This document shows, one piece after another, positions 15,598-24,057 of a DNA stretch of 64,000 bases (positions are counted from its first letter, which is position 1; each line of letters starts with the position of its first letter). The position numbers and the translations under genes are program-made. Under the pieces are notes generated by a model. The model saw only the letters and a list, made by a program, of their open reading frames with translations, did no database searches and was not told the origin of the DNA. Origin of the DNA: Candidatus Nomurabacteria bacterium UBA5155 (lineage in GTDB: Bacteria > Patescibacteriota > Minisyncoccia > Phycocordibacterales > UBA9973); the NCBI GenBank assembly GCA_002413705.1, contig DHXN01000011.1, positions 1 to 64,000 of the forward strand. The letters run 5' to 3'.

Positions 15598-17262
15598 ATG
15601 GTAAACGTTTCAGACCTACAAAAAAATGTGAATGGGGAAGTGATGGCTGATGATGCGACATTGGTGAAGTATTCGAGAGATGCGAGTTTGTTTGAGGTGC
15701 GACCGGAAGCGGTGGTATTTCCGAAAGATGCTAGTGATGTGGAAGCAGTGGTGAAATACGTGGCAGAACACAAAGCAAATGATCCAACTATTTCTGTGAC
15801 GGCCAGATCTGCAGGTACTGACATGTCAGGCGGGCCATTGAACGAAAGTATCATCATGGACTTCACGAAGTACATGGGTGCGCTTATTTCTATCGATGAC
15901 AACAAAGGCATTGCCCAGCCAGGCTTGTATTATCGTGATTTTGAAAAGGAAACATTGAAGCGTCAGCGTATTTTGCCGTCATATACCGCATCAAAGGATT
16001 TGAATACTGTCGGTGGTATGAATGCCAACAATTCCGGTGGGGAAAAGTCCATCAAATATGGCAAAACTGAACGCTATGTCTTGCGACAAAAAGTGGTGCT
16101 TTCAGACGGAAAGGAATACAACATTTTCCCTTTGAACAAAGAACAGCTTGATGCAAAAATGGCGCAAGGTGATTTCGAAGGAAATGTATATAAGCAGATT
16201 TATGATCTGATCGACATGCACTATGACGAGATCGAAGCAGCTAAGCCGCATGTTTCAAAAAATTCTGCCGGATATTATTTGTGGAATGTTTGGGACAAGG
16301 AAAAAGGTATGTTTGATTTGAATAAATTGATTTGTGGATCGCAAGGGACATTGGCTATGACAACGGAAGTAGAACTCGGTCTCGTGCCAGTGCCAAAGTT
16401 CTCAAAAATGGTTGTCATGTATCTTCCCACTATCGATCGTCTTGGCGAAGTGGTGGATGTGGTCATGAAATACAATCCCGAAAGTTTTGAATCATACGAT
16501 GACTACAGCATGAAGCTGGCGATTAAGTTTTCTTTTGATTTCTTTTCACAACTAGGATTTTGGGGTGCGATCAAACTCGGTATTCAATTTATTCCCGACA
16601 TCTGGAAGATTATCACTGGTGGCATACCAAAACTAATTCTGATGATAGAGGTCACTGGAGATGATGAGAAAAAAGTTTTGGCGCAAGCTGACGAGATTAA
16701 ACAGGCAGTGAAGCTGTTTAAATACAATACTCACGTGGCACGCAGTGCAGCCGAAGTTGAAAAATACTGGAAGATTCGTCGCGAGAGTTTCAATCTGCTT
16801 CGCAAACATGTGAAGGGAAAGCAAACAGCGCCGTTCATCGATGACATTATTGTTGATCCTCATCAAATGCCAAAATTTCTCCCTGAGCTTGAGGCTATAC
16901 TTTCGCAATATAAACTTATCTACACCATTGCTGGACATGCCGGAAATGGCAACTTTCACATCATTCCTTTGATGGATCTGAACAATCCTATTTCGAGCGA
17001 TATCATCTTGGAGCTTTCTAAAAAAGTGTACACACTGGTGACTGACTTTGGTGGTTCCATCACCGCAGAACATAATGATGGCATTATTCGCACACCATTT
17101 CTCTCATATATGTATAAGCCGGACATTATCCAGTATTTCCAAAAAGTGAAAGATATCTTTGACCCTCACAATATCTTCAACCCTGGCAAAAAAGTCGGCG
17201 GTTCGTTTGATTACATCAAGTCGCACCTTGTTCAATCTCACAACGTAGAACACGGCTCATAA
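15598..17262 (+). CDS. FAD-linked oxidase (GlcD / D-lactate dehydrogenase-like)
   Basis: 554 aa. The PCMH FAD-binding domain (about 35-240) contains VTARSAGTDMSGGPLNES and NTVGGMNANNSGGEKSIKYG. The C-terminal FAD-oxidase domain ends with AGHAGNGNFHIIPLMDL and TAEHNDGIIRTPFL, which hold the family's metal and substrate His residues. It most likely oxidises a 2-hydroxy acid such as D-lactate or glycolate, but the electron acceptor is unknown and no respiratory genes are in the window. There is no iron-sulfur domain fused to it. It is co-transcribed with the aldolase gene. Confidence 0.9.
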   Translation: MVNVSDLQKNVNGEVMADDATLVKYSRDASLFEVRPEAVVFPKDASDVEAVVKYVAEHKANDPTISVTARSAGTDMSGGPLNESIIMDFTKYMGALISIDDNKGIAQPGLYYRDFEKETLKRQRILPSYTASKDLNTVGGMNANNSGGEKSIKYGKTERYVLRQKVVLSDGKEYNIFPLNKEQLDAKMAQGDFEGNVYKQIYDLIDMHYDEIEAAKPHVSKNSAGYYLWNVWDKEKGMFDLNKLICGSQGTLAMTTEVELGLVPVPKFSKMVVMYLPTIDRLGEVVDVVMKYNPESFESYDDYSMKLAIKFSFDFFSQLGFWGAIKLGIQFIPDIWKIITGGIPKLILMIEVTGDDEKKVLAQADEIKQAVKLFKYNTHVARSAAEVEKYWKIRRESFNLLRKHVKGKQTAPFIDDIIVDPHQMPKFLPELEAILSQYKLIYTIAGHAGNGNFHIIPLMDLNNPISSDIILELSKKVYTLVTDFGGSITAEHNDGIIRTPFLSYMYKPDIIQYFQKVKDIFDPHNIFNPGKKVGGSFDYIKSHLVQSHNVEHGS

Positions 17263-17274
17263 ATAAGGCAATTC

Positions 17275-17302
17275 TTGCGTATTTTGTGATTTTCAGTATA
17301 CT
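17275..17302 (+). promoter_or_regulatory. Promoter of rplY
   Basis: TTGCGT, 16-bp spacer, TATACT (17297-17302), then 8 nt to the ATG at 17311. Confidence 0.6.
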
Positions 17303-17310
17303 AAGTGCCT

Positions 17311-17928
17311 ATGATTACCCTAGAAGCAAAGCAACGCACAGGTTCTCCAGCAGAACTTCGTGAACAAGACATGATCCCAGCTGTGTACTATGGCGCCGGA
17401 AAGGACGCTGTATCTATTTCAGTTAATGCAAAAGAGTTTACAAAAGTATTGAAAGAAGCGGGGGAAACTACTGCAGTTATTCTTACTATTGGTGGTGAAA
17501 AGATCAGTACTATCATCCATGACATGCAGCACAACCATATTACTGGTGTTGTTACTCATGTGGACTTCTTGATCATCGACATGAAGAAAGAAATCGAAGT
17601 GTCTGTACCGCTTGAATTCACCGGTCTTGCAGAGGCTGAAAAGAACGGTCTCGGCACACTGACAAAGGCCATGCACGAAGTTCAAGTGTCTGCACTTCCT
17701 GCAAACTTGCCACACAACTTTGAAATTGATGTCACAAGCCTTGCTACACTTGAAGATCAAATTCGTGTCAAAGACATCAAACTGCCAAAAGGCGTGACGA
17801 TGATCACTGACGGCGAAGACGTTATTGCAATGATCGCTCACTTCGTTGAAGAAGTAGAAGAAGCTCCAGCACTCGACCTCTCTGCTATTGAAGTAGAAAA
17901 GAAAGGCAAGACGGAAGACGAAGAATAA
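17311..17928 (+). CDS. rplY: Ribosomal protein bL25 (Ctc type)
   Basis: 205 aa. It has the L25 5S-rRNA-binding N-terminal domain (TLEAKQRTGSPAELREQDMIPAVYYG) and the longer C-terminal TL5/Ctc domain (VPLEFTGLAEA, then SALPANLPHNFEIDVT). The tail is acidic. The ATG at 17311 is preferred over the GTG two codons earlier because of spacing to the -10 box. L25 stabilises 5S rRNA in the central protuberance. The gene is followed by the secreted transglycosylase gene from its own promoter. Confidence 0.95.
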   Translation: MITLEAKQRTGSPAELREQDMIPAVYYGAGKDAVSISVNAKEFTKVLKEAGETTAVILTIGGEKISTIIHDMQHNHITGVVTHVDFLIIDMKKEIEVSVPLEFTGLAEAEKNGLGTLTKAMHEVQVSALPANLPHNFEIDVTSLATLEDQIRVKDIKLPKGVTMITDGEDVIAMIAHFVEEVEEAPALDLSAIEVEKKGKTEDEE

Positions 17929-17958
17929 GATTTCTGGTATAATAGGAATCTTATTGTT

Positions 17959-19374
17959 ATGCACAAAAAGCAATCAAAAAAAACACCTAAACATATACTC
18001 GGTCTCGTTTTAATACTATTATTTAGTATTGCGCCTATTGTTGACGCGCAGACAGCCTCTGCTACACCGGCTGTATGTACCAACCCAAGCAGTGCCGATA
18101 TTGCTCAAGCTTGTGCTGATTATGCCGCAGAAAACAAGGTATTAGCGCAACTTCAGACTCAATTGACGCAACAAAAAAACAAAAGTGGTTCATTGCAAAA
18201 AAACGTTAATGCTCTAGTGTCTCAAATTACCAACACACAATCAAAAATTTCTGGTGAAATTAACACCATCAACAGTCTCAGTCTACAAATCACTCAAAAA
18301 CAAAGAGCAGTGGGGGATTTGAACGCTCAACTTGATCGTGAAAACGCTTCAATGGCTCAGCTCATCACTCACACTGATGAAATTGACCAAAAGGGAGCAG
18401 TATATGTGTTATTGAGTGCCAATTCCATTTCTAATTTCTATCAAGATCTTGATGATTTCTTTTCTATTAAACAATCGCTGTATTCAACATTGAATCGTGT
18501 GAAGCAAATTAAAACCACTACTCAAGGACAAGAACAACAATTGCAAGATGCGCAATCTCAAGCACTTGATGCCAAAAATGCATTGCAACAGCAAAAGAGT
18601 CAGCTTGCGACTTCACAACAACAAGTGCGACAACTTTTAAATACCAGTAAATCACAGGAACAAACAGTGTCGACATTGGTTAAGCAGCAACAAGCAAAAG
18701 TCGCGGCAATTCAAAGCAAACTCTTCACTTTTGCCGGGGGCGCCACAAGCTCCATTCCATTTAGTCAGGCATATGCGTACGCTACCGCTGCTCAAAATTC
18801 TACAGGGGTCAGTGCCGCCTTTGTGCTTGCTATTCTTACACAAGAATCAAATCTTGGTAAAAATGTGGGAACATGTAACCGTCCTACTGATCCTCCTTCA
18901 AAAAGCTATACCAATATTATGCCGGGACCAACACAGAAGACATCAGGTGCATCTTCTCGCGATGATCAGACAGCATTTTTAAAAATTACCAGCGCATTGG
19001 GTCTCAATCCAAACACCACACCATTGTCATGTCCGAGCGGCGGTGGTTGGGGCGGCGCTATGGGTCCTGCGCAGTTTATCCCAACGACGTGGTTGTTGAT
19101 TGCTCCACGAGTAGCATCTGCGTTAGGAGAATCTGCTGCCAATCCTTGGAATGCTCGCGATGCGATTATGGCATCTGCCATTTATCTTGGAGATCGAGGA
19201 GCAAGCAGTGACCCGACAGCAGAGCGAAATGCGGCTTGTAAATATTACTCAGGACGCGCTTGCGACGGCAGGGCTCCGGCAAACAGTTTCTATGGTAACA
19301 GTGTGATGGCACTGACTCGCAGTATCCAAGCTGATATTGACTATTTGGTACAATATGGTGTTTCTAGACGTTAA
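17959..19374 (+). CDS. Secreted coiled-coil protein with lytic transglycosylase domain
   Basis: 471 aa. A signal peptide covers residues 1-30 (cleaved near VDA-QT). Residues 55-255 form a long Gln-rich coiled coil like the EnvC/PcsB helical regions that regulate cell-wall hydrolases. The C-terminal domain (about 265-470) looks like a MltB/SLT_2-type lytic transglycosylase: LAILTQESNLG with catalytic Glu296, then GGAMGPAQFIPTTW and ARDAIMASAIYLGDRG. The pairing of an EnvC-like coil with a transglycosylase instead of a peptidase is unusual. It should cut glycan strands during growth or division. TATAAT lies 15 nt before the ATG. Confidence 0.85.
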   Translation: MHKKQSKKTPKHILGLVLILLFSIAPIVDAQTASATPAVCTNPSSADIAQACADYAAENKVLAQLQTQLTQQKNKSGSLQKNVNALVSQITNTQSKISGEINTINSLSLQITQKQRAVGDLNAQLDRENASMAQLITHTDEIDQKGAVYVLLSANSISNFYQDLDDFFSIKQSLYSTLNRVKQIKTTTQGQEQQLQDAQSQALDAKNALQQQKSQLATSQQQVRQLLNTSKSQEQTVSTLVKQQQAKVAAIQSKLFTFAGGATSSIPFSQAYAYATAAQNSTGVSAAFVLAILTQESNLGKNVGTCNRPTDPPSKSYTNIMPGPTQKTSGASSRDDQTAFLKITSALGLNPNTTPLSCPSGGGWGGAMGPAQFIPTTWLLIAPRVASALGESAANPWNARDAIMASAIYLGDRGASSDPTAERNAACKYYSGRACDGRAPANSFYGNSVMALTRSIQADIDYLVQYGVSRR

Positions 19375-19383
19375 GTCGGACAC

Positions 19384-19411
19384 TTGAAATCCTTTTAATC
19401 TATGCTACAAT
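19384..19411 (+). promoter_or_regulatory. Promoter of rpmE2-prfA
   Basis: TTGAAA (19384-19389), 16-bp spacer, TACAAT (19406-19411), 9 nt to the bL31 ATG at 19421. Confidence 0.65.
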
Positions 19412-19420
19412 AGACCAACT

Positions 19421-19693
19421 ATGAAAAAAGACATTCATCCAAAGAACTTTCGCGACGTGGTATTTCACGATAACTCATCAGATGCTGAGTTTGTTATTGC
19501 GTCAACAGTTAAAACCACAGAAACCATCACCAAAGACGGTAAGGAGTATCCTTTGTTCCGTGTAGAAATTTCAAGTGCTTCACACCCGTTTTATACCGGT
19601 ACTGAAAAGGTGATTGATACTGCCGGACGTGTTGATCGCTTCAAGCGTCGCGCTGCTGCTTCTTCTGCAGCGTCTACTTCTGCAAAGAAGTAA
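19421..19693 (+). CDS. rpmE2: Ribosomal protein bL31, type B
   Basis: 90 aa. The N-terminus [18 protein letters not shown] and [27 protein letters not shown] identify the zinc-free (type B) bL31. No CxxC pair is present. The C-terminus has a short Ala/Ser/Lys-rich tail. RF1 is encoded immediately downstream (6-nt gap), a common bL31-prfA pairing. Confidence 0.96.
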   Translation: MKKDIHPKNFRDVVFHDNSSDAEFVIASTVKTTETITKDGKEYPLFRVEISSASHPFYTGTEKVIDTAGRVDRFKRRAAASSAASTSAKK

Positions 19694-19699
19694 CTCGTT

Positions 19700-20629
19700 T
19701 TGATAGATCTCGAAGCATTAAAAAAGAATCACAAGACACAATTTCTCGCAGAACAATACGAGGGTCTTTTGAGGCAGGAAGTTGAAACCAATGCACTGGC
19801 TGAGAGTGATGAATCAATGAAAGAAATGGCGCAAGAAGAACTCCGTGTCATTGCAGTGCAAAAAAAAGCACTCGAAAATCAGTTTGTCTCCATTGAAGCA
19901 TCTGAAAAAGAAGAGGAGGAATTTCCCAATGAAATTATTTTGGAAGCGCGTGCCGGTGCCGGTGGGGACGAAGCATTTCTTTTTGCACACCAGCTTGTCG
20001 ATATGTACTGTCGGTTTGCCGAGCTGAAAGGTTGGCAATGGAAAATGACCGACGATCTCAGTATCGAAATCAAAGGCAAGGACGTGTATCGCTTACTTCG
20101 TTTTGAGACCGGTGTACATCGTGTACAGCGCGTGCCGGCGACAGAAAAAAATGGTCGTATTCACACATCAACTGCCTCAATCGCCATTCTGCCAATTAAA
20201 AAGAAAGTGAAATTCGTTATCAATCCCGTTGACTTGGACATGGAATATTCTCGCTCCGGTGGCGCTGGAGGACAGAATGTGAACAAAGTGGAAACAGCAG
20301 TGCGTTTGATCCACAAACCGACAGGTATCGATGTGCGCTCAACCAGTGAGCGCAGTCAGCTTGGTAACCGTGAAAAAGCGTTTGCCATTCTCACGGCCAA
20401 GTTGCAGCAAATGGAAGAAGAAAAAGAAGCCGCGCAATATGCCGGCAATCGCAAGAGTCAGATCGGCACCGCCGATCGCAGTGAGAAGATCCGCACCTAT
20501 AACTTTCCGCAAGATCGCGTCACTGACCATCGCATCAAACAGAACTTCTCAAACATCGAAGGTATTATGATCGGCAAGATTGATAAGCTTATTGAAGCAC
20601 TCCAGAATGAGGAACTTGAGAATTATTGA
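19700..20629 (+). CDS. prfA: Peptide chain release factor 1
   Basis: 309 aa, about 50 residues shorter than the usual 360 aa because the N-terminal helical domain is trimmed. The GGQ catalytic motif is at residues 190-192 and the stop-codon recognition motif is PAT (146-148), which marks RF1 (UAA and UAG) rather than RF2. No ATG occurs near the start. The TTG at 19700, 6 nt after the bL31 stop, gives the best N-terminus, with translational coupling to bL31 likely. The stop codon of the gene itself is TGA, which RF1 does not read. Confidence 0.94.
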   Translation: MIDLEALKKNHKTQFLAEQYEGLLRQEVETNALAESDESMKEMAQEELRVIAVQKKALENQFVSIEASEKEEEEFPNEIILEARAGAGGDEAFLFAHQLVDMYCRFAELKGWQWKMTDDLSIEIKGKDVYRLLRFETGVHRVQRVPATEKNGRIHTSTASIAILPIKKKVKFVINPVDLDMEYSRSGGAGGQNVNKVETAVRLIHKPTGIDVRSTSERSQLGNREKAFAILTAKLQQMEEEKEAAQYAGNRKSQIGTADRSEKIRTYNFPQDRVTDHRIKQNFSNIEGIMIGKIDKLIEALQNEELENY

Positions 20630-20643
20630 AAATTTGGTATAGT
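20616..20643 (+). promoter_or_regulatory. Promoter of tRNA-Ile
   Basis: TTGAGA (20616-20621), 16-bp spacer, TATAGT (20638-20643), starting inside the end of prfA. Confidence 0.5.
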
Positions 20644-20658
20644 AATCCAGCTACCCAC

Positions 20659-20730
20659 GCGTGCATAGTTCAGTGGTAGAACGCTGTCCTGATAAGACAG
20701 AGGTCCATGGTCCGATTCCATGTGCACGCA
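20659..20730 (+). tRNA. tRNA-Ile (anticodon GAT)
   Basis: A 72-nt cloverleaf: acceptor GCGTGCA / TGCACGC, D arm GTTC-AGTGGTA-GAAC with a short loop, anticodon arm CTGTC-CTGATAA-GACAG (anticodon GAT), and T arm CATGG-TCCGATT-CCATG. All stems pair perfectly. No CCA is encoded. rsmI starts 9 nt downstream and may be co-transcribed. Confidence 0.96.
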
Positions 20731-20738
20731 CAAAAAAT

Positions 20739-21434
20739 ATGATACTGAACGTGGTTGCAACTCCTATAGGAAACCTGGCAGATTGCTCTCCACGAGCGAA
20801 GGAGGTTTTAAGTGAGGCAACATTGGTCATCGCCGAAGATACCAGAACAACTGGTCAGCTTTTGAAACTCCTTGGTATTGAAGGCAAGAAACATTTTCTT
20901 TCTTCTCATGCGCAAAGCAGTGAGAGTGCTTTGCAGAAAGCATTGGAAGCATGCACTGAACATGAAGTCATCGCACTTGTTACCGATGCAGGCACTCCCG
21001 CCATTTCTGACCCTGGTTCATTTTTCATCAGCCACTTTCGCGCAATGTATCCGCAAGCGCTGGTAGTGCCGATACCGGGACCTTCAGCCGTCATTGCGGC
21101 ACTGTCCGTGTCGGGTTTTCCATCCAGTCATTTTGAATTTCTCGGTTTCATTCCTCATAAGAAAGGTCGTCAGACACTCTTTCAGTCGCTGACCACAAAA
21201 GAACATACCGTTGTACTCTATGAGTCACCGCATCGTATTATGAAAACTTTGGAATCGTTGGCAGAGGTACTTGATGAAAGTCGCTTAGTCATGGTGGGCA
21301 GAGAAATGACCAAAACATTTGAGGAATATCCTGTTAATTCGGCCAAAAATTTGTTGACATACTACACTGAACATAGTGACAAGGTACGCGGTGAATTTGT
21401 GATTGTTATTAGTCCGACTGGTCTGGTACAATAG
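20739..21434 (+). CDS. rsmI: 16S rRNA 2'-O-methyltransferase RsmI
   Basis: 231 aa from the ATG at 20739; longer in-frame readings run through the tRNA. Motifs are ATPIGNLAD, AEDTRTTGQLL, LVTDAGTPAISDPG and IPGPSAVIAALSVSGFP, characteristic of RsmI (tetrapyrrole-methylase fold). It methylates C1402 of 16S rRNA at the ribose using SAM. The protein stops after the catalytic domain, so the C-terminal region of the roughly 280-aa E. coli enzyme is absent. Confidence 0.94.
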   Translation: MILNVVATPIGNLADCSPRAKEVLSEATLVIAEDTRTTGQLLKLLGIEGKKHFLSSHAQSSESALQKALEACTEHEVIALVTDAGTPAISDPGSFFISHFRAMYPQALVVPIPGPSAVIAALSVSGFPSSHFEFLGFIPHKKGRQTLFQSLTTKEHTVVLYESPHRIMKTLESLAEVLDESRLVMVGREMTKTFEEYPVNSAKNLLTYYTEHSDKVRGEFVIVISPTGLVQ

Positions 21435-21438
21435 GGGA

Positions 21439-21633
21439 ATGATCGGCAAACTTCGACTTCTCTTTTGGCTGGGCATCGTGATGATGTTTTTACCATTTTT
21501 TGGTATTCCTAATACTTGGAAAACAGTTTTAGCGATATTGATCGGCATCGTGTTGATTGCACTATCGTTTTCATTACGAGAGAAGCATCGTTTGTTGCGA
21601 ACTATAATACGTAACCTGGAGCATCATGAATAG
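21439..21633 (+). CDS. Small two-TM membrane protein, 64 aa
   Basis: Starts at the ATG at 21439, 4 nt after the rsmI stop; TACAAT lies 6 nt before it and overlaps the end of rsmI. Two hydrophobic helices (LLFWLGIVMMFLPFFGIP and TVLAILIGIVLIALSF) precede a basic tail KHRLLRTIIRNLEHHE. The family is unknown. The stop overlaps the start of the S41 protease gene by 8 nt, so the two are coupled and the small protein may assist the protease in the membrane; this is inference. Confidence 0.75.
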   Translation: MIGKLRLLFWLGIVMMFLPFFGIPNTWKTVLAILIGIVLIALSFSLREKHRLLRTIIRNLEHHE

Positions 21634-22882
21634 TCTTTATAAAAAGTTTCCACCGCATATTAAAACAGGCATCAATATTTTAGCGGGGCTTATTTTAGTC
21701 GGACTAGTGTTCCTCGGGGGTGTTTATATTGGATATGGCAATCGTCCTGCTTTTGCGAAAGTGACTGGTCTAGTTCATCCTACTGATTCCAGTGTTGCGA
21801 GTAACACTGACTTTTCTCCATTTTGGCAAGCGTGGCAAATTGTTACTCAGAATTTTGCTCCAGGTACCACTACTGGTGGTGTACAGACTGCCGTTCCCAC
21901 TGATCAAAATCGTGTCTACGGTGCTATACAGGGCATGGTAGCGTCATTTGGCGATCCTTATACTACATTCTTCCCACCGTCTCAGAATACGCAATTTCAG
22001 GCTCAAATAGCTGGTTCGTTTAGCGGTATCGGTATTGAAATTGGAGAGAAAAACGGTGTGCTTACGGTTATCTCCCCATTGAAAGGAACACCGGCAGAAG
22101 TTGCTGGAGTGAGGTCAGGTGACCAGGTCATTAAAATTGATTCTACGGTCACTTCAAATATCACCGTTGACCAAGCTGTGACAATGATTCAGGGTAAGGA
22201 TGGCTCAACTGTCACACTGACATTGGCTCGACAAGGCGTCGCTACACCTATTGTGATGCCGATTACGCGCGGAACTATTTCACTTCCAACTGTTGATACA
22301 GAGACTCGTCCGGGCGGAGTGTTTATCATTCATTTGTACACATTTTCCGCTAACTCCGTGACCTTGTTCAAAGCAGCAATGGATACATATCTTGCTTCTG
22401 GTGATCATAAGTTACTACTGGATCTACGAGGCAATCCCGGTGGCTATCTTGATGCAGCTGTGCACATTGGCAGTGAATTTATTCCACAAGGAGAAACGAT
22501 TGTAAAAGAAATCGGCAAGACTGCGGCTGACACAACATCATACAAAAGTACTGGACCAAAAATATTTCCCGCAAATGACAAACTGATTATTCTGGCAGAC
22601 CAGGGTTCAGCATCAGCGGCAGAAATTCTGGCTGGCGCATTGAGTGAACAGAATATTGGCACACTGGTTGGTCAGCAGACATTTGGCAAGGGATCGGTGC
22701 AACAAGTCATTCCTCTGACTGGTGACACTTCATTGAAAGTGACTGTAGCCCACTGGTACACACCAAATGGTATTTCTATCTCTGCCAAAGGTCTGACACC
22801 GAAGATTTTGATTCCGTTTGTTAGTACCGATAAGACTGACACACAGCTTCAAAAGGCAATTGATTTATTTAACACGCTATAA
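21626..22882 (+). CDS. S41-family C-terminal processing protease (CtpA type)
   Basis: 418 aa. An N-terminal TM anchor (about 14-36) is followed by a short helical region, a PDZ domain (about 125-210, with SGIGIEIG and GDQVIKID) and the S41 catalytic domain. Catalytic Ser330 is in DQGSASAAEI and Lys355 in GKGSVQQ, the expected 25 residues apart. LLLDLRGNPGGYLDAAV is also conserved. It should degrade or process exported proteins at the outer face of the membrane. bL9 follows 6 nt downstream. Confidence 0.94.
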   Translation: MNSLYKKFPPHIKTGINILAGLILVGLVFLGGVYIGYGNRPAFAKVTGLVHPTDSSVASNTDFSPFWQAWQIVTQNFAPGTTTGGVQTAVPTDQNRVYGAIQGMVASFGDPYTTFFPPSQNTQFQAQIAGSFSGIGIEIGEKNGVLTVISPLKGTPAEVAGVRSGDQVIKIDSTVTSNITVDQAVTMIQGKDGSTVTLTLARQGVATPIVMPITRGTISLPTVDTETRPGGVFIIHLYTFSANSVTLFKAAMDTYLASGDHKLLLDLRGNPGGYLDAAVHIGSEFIPQGETIVKEIGKTAADTTSYKSTGPKIFPANDKLIILADQGSASAAEILAGALSEQNIGTLVGQQTFGKGSVQQVIPLTGDTSLKVTVAHWYTPNGISISAKGLTPKILIPFVSTDKTDTQLQKAIDLFNTL

Positions 22883-22888
22883 AAATAT

Positions 22889-23326
22889 ATGAAAGTCATA
22901 CTATTAAAAACTGTTCCGAAAGTTGGTAAAAAAGACGATATTGTGACCGTACCAGATGGCTACGCCCACAATGCGTTGTTTCCAAAAAAACTGGCGATAC
23001 AAGCCACTGATCAAGCTATTGCTGCATTACAACGCACTCAGCAAAACAAGATTACTGAAAAAAATATTCAGCACGAACTATTGGACAAAGCTATTGAAAG
23101 TCTGGAAGGGAAGACACTGATCTACACTGCCAAGAAAAATGACAAAGGAAGTCTGTTCTCAAAAATTACTGAACAAGATATTAGCAAGGCACTGATGAGC
23201 CAACACCGTATTGCTATTGATGCTAAGCTGATGACGATTGGTGTCAGTATTAAACAAGTCGGTGACTACACTGTGACGGTAAAAGACGGGGAGTACACTT
23301 CTTCATTTGTTGTTTCAGTACAATAA
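22889..23326 (+). CDS. rplI: Ribosomal protein bL9
   Basis: 145 aa with the N-terminal RNA-binding domain (MKVILLKTVPKVGKKDDIVTV, GYAHNALFPKKLA), the connecting helix, and the C-terminal domain (GSLFSKITEQDI). bL9 has been reported missing from several CPR lineages, so its presence helps narrow the taxon. A bidirectional terminator follows, shared with the convergent bL27 gene. Confidence 0.96.
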   Translation: MKVILLKTVPKVGKKDDIVTVPDGYAHNALFPKKLAIQATDQAIAALQRTQQNKITEKNIQHELLDKAIESLEGKTLIYTAKKNDKGSLFSKITEQDISKALMSQHRIAIDAKLMTIGVSIKQVGDYTVTVKDGEYTSSFVVSVQ

Positions 23327-23353
23327 AAAAACTCCCATATGGGAGTTTTTTTA
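23325..23353. terminator. Bidirectional terminator between rplI and rpmA
   Basis: AAAAAACTCCC / GGGAGTTTTTT stem with a 4-nt ATAT loop; A-tract and T-tract on both sides. Confidence 0.9.
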
Positions 23354-23638
23354 CTATGCTCGCGCGTCGAGAATATTTACCATTTTACGAACGGTAGTAG
23401 TACCATCGAAGTTAAGCTTACGCTTTTGAGTGAATTTCACAAATCCGGGCTTCAATGCGTACAGAGTGTGGTCTCTACCAATACCCACTGCTTTTCCAGC
23501 AAGGATCTTAGTACCGCGCTGACGCACGATGATAGAACCAGCAATCGCTGTCTGTCCGTCGTAAAGCTTGGTACCAAGATATTTTGGCTGTGAATCTGTT
23601 AGGTTTTTTGCTGCTCCTTGAGCTTTCTTATGTGCCAT
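23354..23638 (-). CDS. rpmA: Ribosomal protein bL27
   Basis: 94 aa from the ATG at 23638 ([20 protein letters not shown]); the seven in-frame residues upstream are not part of L27. [15 protein letters not shown] and [16 protein letters not shown] are conserved. The protein starts directly with the AHKK segment that reaches the peptidyl-transferase centre, so no N-terminal pre-sequence needs cleavage. TATCAT lies 9 nt upstream. It is separated from rplU (60.1 kb), its usual partner. Confidence 0.96.
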   Translation of the reverse strand: MAHKKAQGAAKNLTDSQPKYLGTKLYDGQTAIAGSIIVRQRGTKILAGKAVGIGRDHTLYALKPGFVKFTQKRKLNFDGTTTVRKMVNILDARA

Positions 23639-23682
23639 AGTGAGACTATGATAGCTCAAATGGCTTTATGTGTCAATTAAGG

Positions 23683-23688
23683 TATACT
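23683..23688 (+). promoter_or_regulatory. -10 element of the 23695 gene
   Basis: TATACT exactly 6 nt before the ATG at 23695. Confidence 0.6.
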
Positions 23689-23694
23689 GATGCA

Positions 23695-24057
23695 ATGCAG
23701 GCCTTTATCGCCCGACATCATCAGATTCTTTTTGGCGTAGCAATCACTTGTGCAGTGATTGCAGCCTTTTGCACAGGTTTCCTGGAAGGGAAGCATGCTT
23801 CGACTACAGCACCTGTTACTCTTGCCTGTTCAAGCAACATTTTAGATAAACTGTCAATACCTGTACAAGCCTTGGCAAATGGGGTAGTGGCGCATGCATC
23901 GAGTGTCCCACAAGGCATGTATGTCGGTTCCAAAAACAGTACCAAATATTATCTGCCGACATGCAAAGCAGTGAAGCGTATCAAGCCAGCTAACTATCAA
24001 TGGTTTGATAGTGCAGAGGATGCCCAGATCCAGGGCTATACCCCAGGAAAATGTTAA
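23695..24057 (+). CDS. Membrane-anchored protein with Ada-like metal-binding tail
   Basis: 120 aa. One TM helix (residues 11-29) is followed by a linker and a C-terminal module YVGSKNSTKYYLPTCKAV, then RIKPANYQWFDSAEDAQIQGY and a final GKC. This resembles the Ada N-terminal-type Cys motif found at the end of many envelope nucleases and small anchored proteins, with Cys residues for a metal or disulfide. The start is fixed by TATACT 6 nt upstream. The gene overlaps the CAP-domain gene by 7 nt, so the two are coupled. Confidence 0.75.
   Translation: MQAFIARHHQILFGVAITCAVIAAFCTGFLEGKHASTTAPVTLACSSNILDKLSIPVQALANGVVAHASSVPQGMYVGSKNSTKYYLPTCKAVKRIKPANYQWFDSAEDAQIQGYTPGKC

Noticed and set aside
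22444..22662. 72-aa minus-strand ORF within the S41 protease gene
   Set aside because: It covers the catalytic Ser region on the opposite strand and is an antisense shadow.
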